Shown here: piece after piece, positions 39,160-51,700 of the stretch
How positions within the stretch are numbered: the stretch's first letter is position 1
Layout of the letters: every line of letters starts with the position of its first letter
Origin: Endomychus coccineus
Taxonomy: Eukaryota > Arthropoda > Insecta > Coleoptera > Endomychidae
Reading direction: 5' to 3'
NCBI GenBank assembly: GCA_958510875.1
Contig: OY294067.1
Span: 276,316,742-276,380,741 of the forward strand
Length of the DNA: 64,000 nucleotides
Translations under genes and position numbers: made by a program
The notes under the pieces: generated by a model
What the model was told of the DNA's origin: nothing
What the model saw: the letters and a program-made list of their open reading frames with translations, nothing else
Database searches by the model: none

Positions 39160-40100
39160 TAGTAATAATAATAATAATAATAATAAATATTTATTTGTAA
39201 CTAAATGTGTTCATAAAGGACAATTTAAGATATATTCATAATATTACAAATAAAGAAAGGAACCACTTAAGCATTACATGTAATGCTTGAACGTGGTTTT
39301 ATACAAAATAATGTGAAATATAAATTTGACAAAATATCAAAACAATAGCATATTGTTATTAATAGTATATATAAACGTAAATCTAAAAAAAATGTAAAAA
39401 TAAATTTGGATTCGTATATCAACATTCTACAAACAAATAATAAGCCATAACTAATAAAATAGAGTAACAAAAGGTTGGCATAATTTATGAAAACAATTAT
39501 ATTTATGCATTTTTCGAATCTATAATATTATTTATCAATTCACGAGAAGTATTTAGTAATAATTTCTTACATTCCCGTTTAAATGATCGATTTTGTTTTT
39601 TCAAGTAAGTTTTGGAGACTCCACCCCATCCTACTATACCATAAATAAGGTGAGTTTCTACTAGTGCATGATACAATATTTTAAGCTGATTGCGATTTAA
39701 TATTTGTTTCAGGTTCCTAAAAGTATATAATATGTATCTTAGCTTTCGTACAACGTAATTTATATGAACATCCCACCGTAAGTGACTGTCTATATACACA
39801 CCCAAATATTTGACCTTTAGTGCCGTTTGAATAGAAATATTTTTATCTACACCTTGTATTTCTAGAGTATCAGATATAGGTAGATTATTTTTATATGATG
39901 CAAAGGGAAGAAATAGAGTTTTATCAAAGTTAATAGTTAAAAGTTTATTGTCAAACCATTTTTTTATTTCTATTAAGTCCTTCTCTACTATAGATTTCAA
40001 TGCTAACCATGTAGTTCCCTCAAAGAAAATGGCGGTGTCATCAGCAAAACTAATGATATATCCACTGATATCTACATTGAATAAATTGTTCAGATATATA

Positions 40101-40112
40101 ATAAACAATAGT
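40101..40112. repeat. Target-site duplication, left
   Basis: ataaacaatagt here is repeated exactly at 40920-40931 on the other side of the palindromic insertion. Removing the insert and one copy restores the LINE reading frame. Confidence 0.85.
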
Positions 40113-40191
40113 AATAAGATTCTTGACCCAGTATGAAATATATAAAAATTCTCGGGAAATAGGTCACAATAACACTTTGTTTTAACTATTC

Positions 40192-40233
40192 GTCTTTACG
40201 TACGTTTCGGTCTCACGACCATCATCAGAAGAC
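40192..40233 (-). ncRNA. Hammerhead ribozyme, left arm copy
   Basis: On the minus strand: stem I GUCUU (40233-40229) with AAGAC (40196-40192). The core is CUGAUGA, stem II is GGUC-GUGA-GACC, then GAAA. Stem III is AC-GUAC-GU, giving the cleavage triplet GUA. All conserved core positions are present. A two-base-pair stem III capped by a tetraloop is typical of the minimal type I hammerheads described in Penelope-like elements. Confidence 0.7.
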
Positions 40234-40824
40234 TCACTATGTCTAAAAAGGGGGTTTATTAAAACTAATTATAGCACAAGCGTCCAAATCGCACAATTAA
40301 ACTTCAATTAAAAGAGCCCACGCCGTCGAAACGAACAGAACCACGAATAATCGAATTGTATCGTCAGAATTAATGTATAAAAAATTATTTTTTTGTAGTA
40401 AGAATCCGCTATTCAGTAATATTATTAAAATATATGAGTGCATATTGATTGGTATTCTCACAACAAATGAGAAGAACGAAGTTATTTGTCAAGTATCTAC
40501 TTTCGAAACCAGATGTGTAGGAGCCTTGTCATAAATCCTACACATCTGGTTTCGAAAGTAGATACTTGACAAATAACTTCGTTCTTCTCATTTGTTGTGA
40601 GAATACCAATCAATATGCACTCATATATTTTAATAATATTACTGAATAGCGGATTCTTACTACAAAAAAATAATTTTTTATACATTAATTCTGACGATAC
40701 AATTCGATTATTCGTGGTTCTGTTCGTTTCGACGGCGTGGGCTCTTTTAATTGAAGTTTAATTGTGCGATTTGGACGCTTGTGCTATAATTAGTTTTAAT
40801 AAACCCCCTTTTTAGACATAGTGA

Positions 40825-40865
40825 GTCTTCTGATGATGGTCGTGGACCGAAACGTACGTAAAGAC
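40825..40865 (+). ncRNA. Hammerhead ribozyme, right arm copy
   Basis: On the plus strand: stem I GUCUU (40825-40829) with AAGAC (40861-40865), core CUGAUGA (40830-40836), stem II GGUC-GUG-GACC, GAAA, then AC-GUAC-GU and the A of the GUA cleavage site. It differs from the left arm copy by one base in the stem II loop (triloop versus tetraloop), so both should fold. Confidence 0.7.
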
Positions 40866-41800
40866 GAATAGTTAAAACAAAGTGTTATTGTGACCTATTT
40901 CCCGAGAATTTTTATATATATAAACAATAGTGGTCCTAATACAGTGCCTTGAGGAACACCGCAAGTTAGGATTTCAAAATTACTTAAGGTATTGTTTATG
41001 TTGACACATTGTTGCCTATTTGTTAAGTAACTTTTTAATAGTGATAGGGGCGTATTTCTGATACCTACATCATCTAAACAATCAAATGATTTTTGATGGC
41101 AAACAGTGTCGATGGCTTTCGCTAAATCGATAAACACACAAATCGCAGGTTTTCTGTTATCCAGTGCTTTGTATATTTTTGCAGTTAACTCAGCTATTGC
41201 AACTTGTGTTGACTTTTTTTCTTGGAAGCCAAATTGATTTGCGGATAATATTTTATACTTTGTTAAGAATTTAGACAGCCTTGTTTTGAGAGCAATTTCA
41301 AAGACCTTTGTAAATGATGTAATTAATGATATTGGCCTGTAGTTTGTTGGGTCCATGTCATCACCTGCTTTGAAAATAGGTTTCACCACCGATTTTTTAA
41401 ATAAAGTTGGACAAATGCCTTGTTGAAAAATTTGATTTATTACATGAGACAGAGGTTCTGCAATATGGTGTGCTATTTGCTTTAGAGTATCAGCTTTTAT
41501 ATTATCTATTCCTGGCGCCTTGTTTCTTTTCAAGTTTTTAATAATTGACATTATTTCAATTGAGTCTGTTTCTGCTAACACAATGGAGTTTTTATTTATC
41601 GTTTTCTTTTCTTTATGGTTTATATTTGGCTTTATTTTCGAACTTAAACGTTTTCCCATATTTGTAAAAATTTCATTCAATTTATTGCTTATGTCTTTTG
41701 TGTTCTCCAATATATTATTTTCACTATTTATTTGCACTTTCTGATTTTTTATGTTACTATTATTTTTTATTTCATTTACAACTTTCCATAGTGTAGTAGA

Positions 41801-43025
41801 ACAATATGAAATTACATATTACAACCTTACAACCCCTGACCGTTTTTCAAAATTACATTATTCAAACAATACTCCGAAAAAAAATGCATTCTACAAGCTT
41901 ATTATACAATGAAGAATTTCTGAATATACGCTCACTGTATTATCACACATGCTGCATATTCATCTACAAACATCCCTATTTGAAAATTAATCCAACACAT
42001 AAGCATGAAACTCGGTCAAAAGTTAATAATATACTAATAAGTCCCTTTAATCAGAAAGATGCTAACCAGAGGTTCATTATGTCAATAGCTCCTAAAATAA
42101 TCAATTCTTTACCACCAAACATAAAAAATAAACAATCTTAAAACTTTCCAAATAAAATCTAAACAGTATATAGGTAAGAACCATAGATCTATTATCCTAA
42201 GGAGACGAAACATCTCATTCATAAAAATCCATTTGACTTGTCGCATACATGAAGTATGACAGAGAAAACCAACGGACCTCTTCGTCGTCGAGTCATAATT
42301 ACTTCTTATTGGCTACGCTGTAACTATGATTGAAAACTTGGTACCACTTGTAAGGCAACACCGCTTCAAAATAGCTACGAGAAATACGGAAGCTGTCAAA
42401 TTGCGTAGTACAGAACAAAGTCCCCATTAATAAAAGGTGCGCGGCGTTGTCGCCTTCTGGACAAATGATGCAATGGAATGGAATAGTTCTATATTTAAAA
42501 ATTTTAATATTCTATAATTCGATTGTATATTCCAGGTTACCATAAATTATGGAATATTTTTCAGAAAAAACGACATTTCAACAGTATTGCTTCTAATATA
42601 ACCAATAAATAATGCTATGGACGTTTTCATAATAATTACAAATTTCAATCCGGCACACAGAACAACTAATCCGGCAACAGCACAGTCCATACGGCCACAC
42701 TTGTAATATACAGCGGTCTGAGTGGCCCGAAATTTTGGCAATGTCTGATCGTGTTTAAATGTAAACAATTCTGTCTCCTTAGGATAATAGGTCTATGGTA
42801 AAAACCGAACTAAATTCTTAAATATCATATAATTCCTGTAAATACATGTATTTATTAATTCCAAACAATGTAATCTGAATGTATAGCAGCATCATAATTT
42901 GTGTTTGCAACTTAATTCTCTTTGCTTGATATTATTATATTAATACTTTGTCACAAATAGCAAAATAATACAATAATAAATTGTTCTGTACACATACAGG
43001 CCCTTGAGCCTAGGTGTATATAATT
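41801..43025 (+). mobile_element. LINE 3' end (C-terminal RT region), interrupted by a TIR element
   Basis: The plus strand (41806-42141) encodes the C-terminal tail common to this LINE type: RSLYYHTCCIFIYKHPYLK, HKHETRSKVN and MSIAPKIINSLPPNIK. After the inserted element at 42181-42799, AT-rich sequence with aataataaattg follows to about 43020, as expected for a 3' UTR. It is opposite in orientation to the neighbouring LINE. The rest of the element is missing. Confidence 0.65.
42181..42799. mobile_element. Unclassified TIR element nested in a LINE
   Basis: Ends are inverted over about 27 bp: ccatagatctattatcctaa with ggagac on the left (from about 42181), and gtctccttaggataataggtctatgg on the right (to about 42799). 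The interior, about 560 bp, has no recognisable transposase. TA flanks the right end, but the target duplication is unclear. Confidence 0.6.
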
Positions 43026-43029
43026 TTAG

Positions 43030-45008
43030 AAAAATACCTGGCACATTCCAGGTCATATTCGCACTTCAACCCAGGTGAGGTCTTTGAATTGCGCTGAAAT
43101 TTTACAGGTAGTTTTTGCCTCAGGAAATATTAGCCTTCCCAAAATTTCAAGCCATATACTTCAATAATGCGCAGCCTAGAATATTTTTCATTTTTTTTGT
43201 AATTTTATTGATTGAAAATGAAAATACGGCATTTCTTCTGTAGAAACGCATTACTGAGGCAAAAAAATATTTCAAATCATGGATTTTAATAGTCGAGGAA
43301 TTATAGCCAAATACCTTCAATTTTTTACTGGCAACCTGAATCGAGATGCGGTTTTCGCCATTTGCTTCAGAAGCACAATAGAAAAAAATGTGCCATATTT
43401 GTTTTACCAAGAAAAGCTTGGTTGCACTTGTGCATGCAAAAAATGCGATTTGAGGAACTGTATTGTTGCTCACCAAATATTAACCAAAATTGGCCAAAAT
43501 TAATTACTCGGGGGTTTTTGGGGTCGCTGATTACGAATTTGATGATTACAAAACGCCACGCTGCATTTTGGGGCAGATTTCAGGGGCTTGGAGGGATTTG
43601 CAGTATAAAGCGGAAATCCTAAAATTTTCTCAATTATTCTGTATTTTGTGATTTTTAAGCACATACTAAGTGATGTTCGTTAACTCAAGTGCCCGGGGCA
43701 ATGTGGGGCACTTGAGACTATTGGCGAAATTCAACCATCAAACCTAAAATCTTTGTTCCTTGGGGGTTTTTGTGGTCGCTAAACACGAAACATCGAAAAT
43801 TTTCGTTTTCGAAAAACAATCGATCACAAAAACTGGAAAGATAGTGAGAGCATATCTCCTGTCATTCAGTTGAAGTGTATTCAAGTATTTCTTGAGGAAA
43901 TTGGGTGCATAACCCTACCTCTGAGTTTCACCGTTTCTTCACAATAATAATAGCCCAAGTGCCCCACATTGCCCCGGGCACTTGAGTTAACGAACAACAA
44001 TTAGTCTTTAAAATCCCAAAATACAGAATAATTGAAAAAATTTGAGGATTTCCGCTTTATACTGCAAAAATTCCCCCCCAAGCCCCTGAAATCTGCCTCA
44101 GGGTGCAGCGTGGCGTTTTGTAATCATCAAATTCGTAATCAGCGACCCCAAAAACCCCCAGGGAACAAGGTTTTTAGGTTTGATGGTTGAAATTCGCTAA
44201 TAGTCCCAAGTGCCCAACATTGCCCCGGGCACTTGAGTTAACGAATATCACTTGGTCTGTGCTTAAAAATCTTAGAATTGCCATATAATACAGAATAATT
44301 GAGAAAATTTGAGGATTTCCGCTTTAAACTGCAAATCCCACCCCAAGCCCCTGAAATCTGCCCCAGAATGCAGCGTGGCGTTTTGTCATCATAAAATTCG
44401 TAATCAGCGACCCCAAAAACCCCCGAGGAACAAATGTTGGCCAATTTTGGTTAATATTTGGTGAGCAACAATACAGCTTCGCAAATCGCATTATTTAGTG
44501 CAACCAAGCTTTTCTTGGTAAGACAAATATGGCACATTTTTTTCTATTGTGTTTCTGAAGCAAATGGCGAAAATCGTATCTCGATACAGGTTGCCAGTAA
44601 AAAATTTAAGGTTTGGGCCTTTTTACGGCTATATTTTCTCGACTATAAGGGAAATTTTCCAAGGAATCCAACGTCGCCTTCAGAATTGGTCTATCGTATC
44701 GCGCAAACTCAAAAAACTGATCTTCGGTGTTGCTACTCCGATCAGGCTGAAATTTTGTGTGAAGGCAGCTAAAAGTGAATACTTCAAAGTGGTGTATGAG
44801 TGGTCATGCATAAATTATGAAACAAAACCGCTAGAGTTAATTATCTGTATTTTCAAAAATTCCTAGGTCATTTCTTTCAAGTTAGTTCAAGTTAGTATAT
44901 GGCTTTACATTTTGGGAAACCTAATATTTCCTGAGGCAGAAGCCACCCGCCAAATTTCAGCGTTATCCAAAGACCTCACCTGGGATGAAGTGCGAATATG
45001 ACCTGGAA
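43030..45008. repeat. Foldback element C, about 2 kb
   Basis: The ends mirror each other: gcattccaggtcatattcgc-type sequence from about 43033 and gcgaatatgacctggaatgc ending near 45006. Inside, several inverted blocks recur. One is the tract gcccggggcaatgtggggca with cttgagttaacgaac (near 43690, and inverted near 43965 and 44205). Another has the ggggtcgctgattacgaatt motif near 43522 and inverted near 44126 and 44393. Some ORFs are open across arms but simply mirror the repeat. Confidence 0.8.
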
Positions 45009-45071
45009 TGCACCACCTATGAAATGTAAATACTTAAATCTAAAAAAATCTAAACATGCTAAAAATAGTTA

Positions 45072-46977
45072 TCAACCAAAATACTCACTCTTAATGCGTT
45101 TGGATGCGGTTCTTCTTGTAACCTTCCTAGTTTTTCTAGTTTTCACAGCCTCTTGTAATGCACATTCTTCAATCATTTTCTGTCTAACTAACGCCATAGC
45201 AGGAGTATAGCCTTCTGGAACTTGATCCGATTGAGATACCCTAAGCAAGCTGTCTTTTCGCCCTTCATGTCTGAAGAAAACCTCGCGCATTGCTGCTGTT
45301 GGGTTCAAATCATCAATATCTAAGTCTAATACAGTTGGAAGACAATCATTCCCTTCGGTAACTCTACGTTCTCTTGCTTGCTTCAGGAGCATCTCGGGGT
45401 TATCAAGCATTTTCGACCAATTTAACGCTGCTGCAGCCTTTTTAGTTTTAATTTTCTTTCGAAGCAACGGCATAATAGGGACATTAGAAAGCAAAGGAGG
45501 GCGCTTGAATTCATAAACTATCTTCCTTCTAGTGCCTGAATTCTCTAATCCTCGTTTAGTCTTTTTCCTCACTAAACCCCAGCCTTCTATGTTGTTAAAA
45601 TCGAAGCAACTGTCATTTTGATAACCGTGATCTTGTAAAGCTTGTGTCAAAAATTTTTGGCAAAGTTCATAATCTGGGGTTTCCTGAATCTCTAAATTCC
45701 TAATGTATTGGAAAATGTCCTGCAAGATCCTCGGAGGATCGGTGAAACAAAAACACAAAAACCCTTTAACATCTGCGAAACAATGTCTCTTTTTCTTTTC
45801 CACCACATGGGGTTGCTCGTCTTCAGCCCATGGCAATGTACCAGTTAACCAATACACCATATTATATGCCAATGATTCCAAATCAGATCTCCGAGATTGG
45901 ACACCTTTGTGAGCATCTCTTGAACAAAATAGAAGTGTACCAGCATGTGCTTTACGTTCGTCCTCTTCACATTGACGATGGTTTCCATTTGATAACCTAT
46001 ATTTCGAAGCTAATCCGAAATCCAACAAGAAGACCTGATCCATCCTAGTTGTGCTTTTTTCTGTTGTACTCCTATTGTTTTCAATTTGCAAAATTTCATC
46101 TAAATATGGAATGTCATCTACATAATTAACATTACAATTTCTTCTGAGGTTATGCAGTTTAGGACTTCTAAATATTGTTCTGGCTTTACATGTACGAACC
46201 TTGGGGTATCGGCGGCCTAGCTTAGGAGACTTTTCAAAATTTGCAATGGGATGATGATTAATGGAAGTTTTCGGTTTATATTTAATTTCGTTATTCAGCA
46301 TTATGTTGGATGCTTTTATATCTGAGTGAATGTAACCTTTGCTATGAATGTATTCTAACACATGTAGAATTTGACTCGATATTAATAACACAGTCTTCAA
46401 ATTGAATTTTTTCTTATCTTGTAAGATTTGTTGTAGATCTTTTTCATATCTGGGCAGAATCAAGAATCGATACTTGTTTCCTCTATAAATATGTGAACCA
46501 GATGCCACATAATGTGGCATGCCTAATGATGACAAGTTTTTTTCCTTCATCCATTCATCAACTGAAAATAAATAAAGTAAAATACTTTATGCATGTATAA
46601 ATCCTAATAATAACTGATTTTACTGATCATGAACTACACATATATTATATAGCAATGAGATCGAAACATTTATACATACTCATTTGCAGCTTGGCTATGC
46701 GGAGGTAACAATTAATCTCCACGAAGAGGGGCCCACTACCATGACTTTCAATTTTCACCACATATTTGTTATCGTTCACTTTGTTACGTTCTTCAGATAC
46801 AAGGTATATCACACCAAAACCTCCAACACCTACAGGTTTACCTAATTTCCATGTTTTCCCTGTTATATCACCTAGATGTTCACCTTGCTTAATATCGACA
46901 TTGCCGTTCAACGAAGTGATGAAACTCTTTTTCCTTGGAGGCTCATCTGATAATTGCTCGACGTGACGTCGAGGCAT
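45072..46977 (-). CDS. VRK1: Vaccinia-related kinase VRK1 / ballchen (NHK-1)
   Basis: Two coding exons on the minus strand, 46680-46977 and 45072-46561, about 595 aa, near the length of the fly protein. The N-terminus MPRRHVEQLSDEPPRKK is basic. The glycine loop PVGVGGFGVIYL and the lysine VVKIES follow. The second exon has the catalytic loop YIHSDIKASN and the metal-binding LLDFGLASKY. The VRK C-terminal part of the fold includes the SRRSDLESLAYNMVYWLTG and LPWAE segments. The tail is basic, as expected for a chromatin-bound nuclear kinase that phosphorylates histone H2A and BAF. About 80 residues are inserted between the catalytic loop and DFG compared with human VRK1. A possible splice donor just before the stop (AAGAGTGAGT) could extend the protein. 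Confidence 0.92.
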
Positions 46978-47666
46978 TTCTCATACAGGTGTTTTATGCA
47001 GAAGAGAAGATCATTCCCTTCCAATATGCATCTAAATAAAATACGAGAACGAAAACATTTACGTTCTATCAACGGTTTAATAACCTTTAAGTAAGATTCT
47101 TACGTTGTATTATGAATGATAAGATAGTCTGAATAACGTTATCTATTTAATTCACTATACAATTGGAATAAAAAACAGCACAGAAAGTTGATCTATTCCA
47201 TAAGGACGCTATCGAAAATTATTATTATGAAAAATGTCACTCTTCCTTCGCGGCCATCTTATTATTTTCTTTCAAGAACTGACCGGCGGGTAAATAAAAG
47301 AACAACTATATAGTAAATAAGCTGCTGCACAGGCGCCTTAAATGAATAGTTATGTGCGCATAGTTTAACAGTTAAAATAAAATAGGAATATTTATACTTT
47401 TACAACTTTCACTATTCAAATCGCTAAAATTTGTCTATAATCGAATAGACATATAGTGGATATAGATATTTTAATATCATAAGATGGATTATTTATTATT
47501 AAGTACCTACCGATAAAAAATTCAAGGATTACCGATAACTTTACTTACACACAATTTTGAATTCAAGTTTTTTATACAATTAATTTTCGAGTTGCTAGGC
47601 AACGAAAATAGTAGCGTTGTAAACAAAATTTAATAACAATGACGTTTCAATCAAAACAGGAATTAG
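46978..47666. promoter_or_regulatory. Shared upstream region of VRK1 and B9D2
   Basis: About 690 bp between the divergent start codons of VRK1 (minus) and B9D2 (plus). It must contain both promoters and 5' UTRs. AT-rich, no coding sequence. No X-box for RFX (a common ciliary-gene element) was clearly recognised. Confidence 0.45.
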
Positions 47667-48699
47667 ATGGCAGAAATCCATATAGTGGGTGAGGTAACAA
47701 CTGCTAAGGATTTTAGTAAGCAACATTTATTCTGCAAATGGTTCATTCAAACAGGTATTTATTTTTAATTCAAATGCAGAATTTCAACTTGTACATTATT
47801 TAGCAACTATTTTATATTACTCTATATCACAGAAATATAACACTAAAATACTATCAGTGATACGAGATGAGTTATTTAAGTAGATATTTTCCATTCAAGT
47901 TCTGGTTAGCAATGTAGATAATATTATCTAAATTTAAAATGATTCAAGTACTTGAAACATGAAAATTTCGTTCCATAGTAAATATAATACTAGTAGATAA
48001 TCATTTGAATCATAACAATTTGTTTTTTAGAAATCTGCCTATTTCATATAATAAGTCGTTCTGAAATCAATCTAAATGATCTATTTTCTATAAATCTGTT
48101 TCTATTTTCACTGCCAATATTCAGTTCTATTTGCATTAAAATATTCTCTCTAAATTTTCTAGTTACTACCTCATATTCATTTATATATTATAGGTAATAA
48201 TTGGCGAGTAATTTCTGGTAAAAAAGAAGGGCAAACACAAGTTTCTAATTCTGATTTTGATCAGATTTGTAGATGGTTCTATCCCATAGATATACATTTA
48301 GCAACTGCTGGTATCCAAGGTATTTTTTTCATTTACTTATCTATCTTGTAATTATGTATTATAAGTATGTGTAACATTTTAGGTTGGCCGAAAATTTATC
48401 TGCAGGTTTTTCATCTGGATTGGTTAGGCCGCAGTCATCTATTCGGATATGGGTTATTAACAGTTCCAACATCCCCAGGCAGACATGATTTAGACTGTTA
48501 TACTTGGCGACCATTGGGAACTTTGAGGGAACGCTTTGTGCAGCACTTTATGGGTGGAGGGCCACAATTGAAAGATCCTCAACTCATTTTGTCATCTAGT
48601 GATAGATACAAACTCAATACTGAAGCAATGGGTGTAGTTTCATTTAAACTTGATATTGTTATGAGGAATTTCAGCAATTACGGAGTAGAATATAATTGA
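47667..48699 (+). CDS. B9D2: B9 domain-containing protein 2 (ciliary transition zone)
   Basis: Three exons, 47667-47754, 48194-48319 and 48383-48699, total 531 bases, 176 aa, practically the family length (human 175). The sequence starts MAEIHIVGEVTTAKDFSKQH. It contains the B9/C2-like domain across nearly the whole protein, with the conserved GWPKIYLQV, GYGLLTVPTSPGRH and TWRPLGTLRERF segments and the C-terminal RNFSNYGVEYN. B9D2 with B9D1 and MKS1 forms the B9 module of the MKS complex at the transition zone, which gates entry of membrane proteins to the cilium. The Tectonic start codon lies 22 bp beyond the stop, and no polyadenylation signal separates them. Confidence 0.95.
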
Positions 48700-48721
48700 G
48701 ATAATTGAACCAAAATTTATC

Positions 48722-51700
48722 ATGGTGGTGAATGGGGTAATATTAATGATTTATGTGAATTATTTATTAGCAACATTGGCCAAATCTTCAAATGATAATG
48801 ATACAACATTGTCATATTCTGAATTGGAAAGTAATTTCAGTACAACGATGAACATAATGAGTTCAACTGATGTTTCCATTTCAAACATGAGATGTGACAG
48901 TGGTACATGTTTGACTGTCACAACATCACAACCAATATCGAGTAACACAACTTTACAACCAAATGTGACAAAAGAGAATCCTGTGATTATCCAAAATAAT
49001 GACATTATATGCTCTTGTAATCTGATTGCTGGTGTTTGTGATATCGACTGTTGTTGTGATATAGATTGCAGTTTTGAGAATAAACTTGTATTTGATCATT
49101 GTGAGATTGAAGAAAATGCACATATTGATACGAAAGCTTGTAAATACAATGATTTTGAATTCTTCAACTTGAGCATTCAAGAAAGGGAAGTTCAGAATAA
49201 TGATCTCTTTTGTGTGATTCACAGCAACCTACCTCCATCTTATATTGTTCAGAAGAAACGGGTAAGTTTGTTTTTATTATAAATAACCGTCAGTTGACAT
49301 AATCTACAATTAGGAACAAGCAAAACAAGAAGAACACTGCTAATATATTTCTTAGAGAATCAAATTATTGTTATAGGATGAGAATTGTTACTTCTCTAAT
49401 GATTTTCTGAAAATTTCTATCCTGAAGGATATTATTTTGGATTGAAAAATACTTGACCCAGGTCACATATTGATTTCAGAAAGCATCTTGAAAATACTTC
49501 TGTATTTTGAAACAATCAGTTCAGTGGAAAGGAAACATTTTTATTAGACTTGTAATAAGTTGATGATGAATGATCAAAAAGGAAATGTCAGATATTAAAA
49601 CCGACATTTACCCATGAAAGCTTTTAAAAGTTGCTTAGAGGAAGTGTTTTTTTTTTATTTTGTTCCATCTCTGACGGTAACACTAGGAAAAAGACTAGCA
49701 GGTCGATCAGTACGCTGCGCATGCCTAAAGGGTTAAGACAGAGTGAGCTACGCTTTTTTTTTGCGTAGAGGAGGGGAAATATTGCATAGTCGCCTCGGGT
49801 GCCCGAGCCCCCGGGTGTGCCGGATTCCTACCGACTAAAACCCCTCCTCCGTGAGGTTGAACCTCCTTCCTAAGGTGAGCCCCACTGCACTGCGATCATT
49901 ATAGTCCTATTGTGCCCTAACATGTTGCTACCTCCTCACCAATCCGGTGTATTCTATGAATTTCAGTAGCCTGATATAGGGGATACCTCTGATTTCCTCG
50001 GGTGTAGTTTTATCGTCTCCGAGGTATGTCCGTCGACCAACCGCGTATGCCGTGCACTGACACAGCACATGCATAGGTGTCTCTTCTTCCACGCCGCGAC
50101 CCCTGCAAGTGGGCTGATCTACCAAACCCATCATGCAGAGATGTTTGTTGCAAGGGGGGTGTCCGGTCAGGAATGCAACATGCAACAAGATTCCGTATTT
50201 TTTGTCTGCTGAACGTCAGCAGATTTTTCACTCGTTGCTGCTGGAGATCCCCCATCAGTCGCTTGGAGTGCGACATACGGGGTAATTCCCTCCAGTAGGC
50301 ACGGTGCTCTATCTTGAGCCATTTTTGGATTACAGATTTCGCTGTGGCATGAGAAATACCACAGGTTGGCTCTGGTCCAATCAGTGGTTTTTCGGCCCCC
50401 GCTTTAGCGAGTGCAACGACAGTTTCAGTCCCTTCTCGTTTGGTTTCCTCAGACTCCCACACGAGTGTTACTCTATTGGGTTCATTACTAGGGCCGTTAG
50501 CTCTTTATCACAATCAATTACACATTGTGAGGCGATTGTGTATGACTCCAGTGTCTTAAGCACTGTCAGGTTGCTCACTATGATTGTGATTTGTCTATTT
50601 TCATAGGCTCTCTCCCTCATAATTAGAGCACATGTTGTAATTGCAAGTATTTTTGCTTGGAATACTGTCGCAAAAGTCCCTAGGTTCAAAGAAATTGTTT
50701 CCCCTTGGTCAGTTTTCTCGACTATTCCAGCACTTTTTTCCGTCTTGGTGCCTTCGGTAAGCCATATGGAATCCCCTGGTATCATATGAGGACTACCCCC
50801 AGCGTTCTCCCGCCCATTCAAGGTTTGAATCATGAAAGGCACGGAAGTGCTGTGAACCTCGATCCTGTCGGATCTCATCCCCAATGGCCCAGGTGACAAA
50901 GCAATCCGAGGATGCTTCGGCCTTTTTGGTCAGTATTTCCTTGGCCAATAAGATCGAAGCGATACGCTCCTCTTATGGCTTCTGCTCGAACGGCTCCGAC
51001 CCCAACAGCTACGCTTACTCCGCCTTTCATATAAGTCTATCAAGAGTGCGACCCGCAGTCTGTCTAATTGCTCGAGCTCGATTCTTTAGCGCTGACAACG
51101 GTGTGGATGGGCGTTTAAAATCTGTAACTCGAAAATGGCTTGAAGTACAGTAAATCGCCTTACATCTTACAGTTATTGACAGCGACTAAAACTTCCTAAA
51201 CTTCGAAGCATTGTGTTGAGGTGTATTAGTAAAATTCTGTAAAAGTGGCTGCTAATTGATTTAAATTTGATATTATTAGTCTTTGTTTATTAATTTAATG
51301 ATACATTGCTTTTCCATTGCAGCCTTTAAAATCATTTAAAGAGGCAGTTCTTGAGAAAGTCAATAAGTACTCTTTTTCAAGAGACGTGAATGATAAATTG
51401 CCTTACGATAATATTATAAATGTATCCCAGCCTTACGTAAGTGGGAAATCATTGTGGATTATAAGGAATCTAGCTGTGATAGAATCATTCAGTAAGTTGT
51501 ATTTGTTTCCCTCAAATTGGAGTTTGAGATACTTATATTTCGTATTGTTATATCTTGATGGTTTCATGAGTTACATAGGTTGGTATTAATGTTTTTCTCT
51601 TGCAGAACTAAAACAGGATTACATCACAAAAGGATGCAATATCGAAATTCCCATAGAATTTCTGCGGAATGTCAATAATAAATGCATTCACACTGTTGTT

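Larger units (their letters stand above)
40113..40919. mobile_element. Near-perfect palindromic element with paired hammerhead ribozymes
   Basis: An 807 bp insertion inside a LINE, flanked by a 12 bp direct duplication. From about 40140 to 40912 it is an almost perfect inverted repeat centred near 40525. The arms differ at a few places, such as the hammerhead loop and the central gccttgtcata spacer. The first 27 bp or so on the left are not mirrored. Each arm carries a hammerhead ribozyme pointing outwards towards the ends. There is no protein-coding capacity (the 62-codon ORF mirrors the repeat). It resembles a non-autonomous, inverted pair of Penelope terminal repeats. Confidence 0.85.
39160..41800 (-). 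mobile_element. LINE with reverse transcriptase, split by a palindromic insertion
   Basis: The minus strand encodes a near-complete reverse transcriptase. The 5' part (40895-41737) has [45 protein letters not shown] and [15 protein letters not shown]. The 3' part (39503-40108) resumes with IYLNNL, FADDTAIFF and KVKYLGVYIDSHLRWDVHIN, then the thumb-like region. The break falls exactly inside the PLLFI-IYLNN segment, where an 807 bp palindrome has inserted. The polymerase motif FADD is intact. The motif A Asp lies in a FIDLAKAID context (normally DLxKAFD), so a Phe-to-Ile change is present. The 3' end on the left is an (ATA)n run at about 39161-39186. It is related to the LINE at 25245-28530. 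Confidence 0.88.

Noticed and set aside
40497..40685. 62-codon ORF inside the palindrome
   Set aside because: It reads through one arm of a non-coding inverted repeat; the opposite arm gives its reverse complement.
43362..44866. Several ORFs of 70-110 codons in both strands
   Set aside because: They mirror each other across foldback element C and have no domain signature.
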